From assembly GCF_003129605.1 (NCBI RefSeq), contig NZ_QBDX01000002.1, forward strand, positions 500,347 to 564,346: 64,000 nucleotides of DNA, written 5' to 3'. This DNA comes from Hyphobacterium indicum (lineage in GTDB: Bacteria; Pseudomonadota; Alphaproteobacteria; Caulobacterales; Maricaulaceae). Positions within the stretch are counted from its first letter, which is position 1, and each line of letters begins with the position of its first letter. Positions 63,907 through 64,000 of this stretch are shown here, one piece after another. The notes below the pieces were generated by a model. The model was not told the origin of the DNA and did no database searches. It saw only the letters and a list, made by a program, of their open reading frames with translations. Both the position numbers and the translations under genes were made by a program.

Positions 63907-64000
63907 CTATTTCTTCTTCGAGCCGAACAGCCAGATCGCTGCACCTGCAGCAAAAATGAAGCCCGCCACGACCGCCGAAAGTCCGAAAAACAGGCTGGAT
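63907..64000 (-). CDS. Membrane protein C-terminus (partial, 5' end outside window)
   Basis: An open minus-strand frame enters from the window edge and ends at TAG (63909-63907). The 30 visible residues are one hydrophobic helix (LFFGLSAVVAGFIFAAGAAI) followed by WLFGSKKK. It looks like the C-terminal membrane anchor or last helix of a small membrane protein. Family unknown. Confidence 0.5.
   Translation of the reverse strand, partial: SSLFFGLSAVVAGFIFAAGAAIWLFGSKKK

Overview
The window looks like chromosomal core DNA of a GC-rich, dimorphic (stalked or budding) alphaproteobacterium, most likely of the Hyphomonadaceae/Maricaulaceae/Caulobacterales group. Evidence: a gene set in the order and lengths expected of the Caulobacter holdfast cluster (hfsG-hfsH / hfsC-hfsB-hfsA / hfsD), a divK-pleD cell-cycle operon, the alphaproteobacterial division-site ATPase mipZ, gatCAB, clpS-clpA and a phasin. 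I see no rRNA, tRNA, CRISPR array, transposase, integrase or phage gene. Genes are packed very tightly, with many 1-4 base overlaps (ATGA, GTGA, TGATG) inside operons and several convergent pairs that share their stop codons.

Layout. 1-5.4 kb: holdfast polysaccharide polymerisation and export, with a CtrA-like box in the hfsA/hfsD divergent gap. 5.4-8.5 kb: a Sel1-repeat protein, a 369-base non-coding gap with repeated TTAACC half-sites, a 2-oxoglutarate/Fe(II) oxygenase, and a group of small membrane proteins with a membrane-tethered LuxR-type regulator. 8.6-12.5 kb: a gatC-GNAT-gatA-(membrane protein)-gatB operon. 12.6-19.8 kb: ruvX, an AEC transporter, a PqqB-like exported hydrolase, then pyrB - catalytically dead dihydroorotase - plsY - dprA. 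19.9-26.9 kb: topA-rnr-NUDIX-MFS, then rpmG. 26.9-31.5 kb: pleD and divK (minus strand), a ROK sugar kinase, dinB with a zinc ribbon, and a RidA protein. 31.5-36.7 kb: membrane proteins, an SDR, acetyltransferase and HIT proteins, and an AraC-type regulator with a membrane sensor half. 36.7-43.6 kb: clpA/clpS, a phasin with a histone-like tail, a SPOR-bearing D,D-carboxypeptidase, a membrane J-protein, mipZ and a SPOR lipoprotein. 43.7-46.9 kb: panC, DUF1489, an exported protein and a cupin oxygenase.

46.9-64 kb: leucine catabolism genes spread over one strand (isovaleryl-CoA dehydrogenase, both 3-methylcrotonyl-CoA carboxylase subunits, methylglutaconyl-CoA hydratase). They are interleaved with glyoxalase-fold proteins, flavodoxin-fold reductases, a SOUL protein, a serine hydrolase, DUF817, DUF5694, a crotonase, a GFA protein, a large unrecognised secreted protein and a cNMP-regulated patatin.

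No single obviously new multi-gene defence or biosynthetic system was found. The best leads are a Shine-Dalgarno sequence buried in a terminator-like hairpin before the crotonase gene, the membrane-tethered LuxR/DUF4199 module, the dead dihydroorotase, the degenerate P-loop of the HfsB-like protein, the MipZ/J-protein/SPOR group, and the unrecognised 538-residue secreted protein. All family names come from reading the translated sequences; no database search was run.
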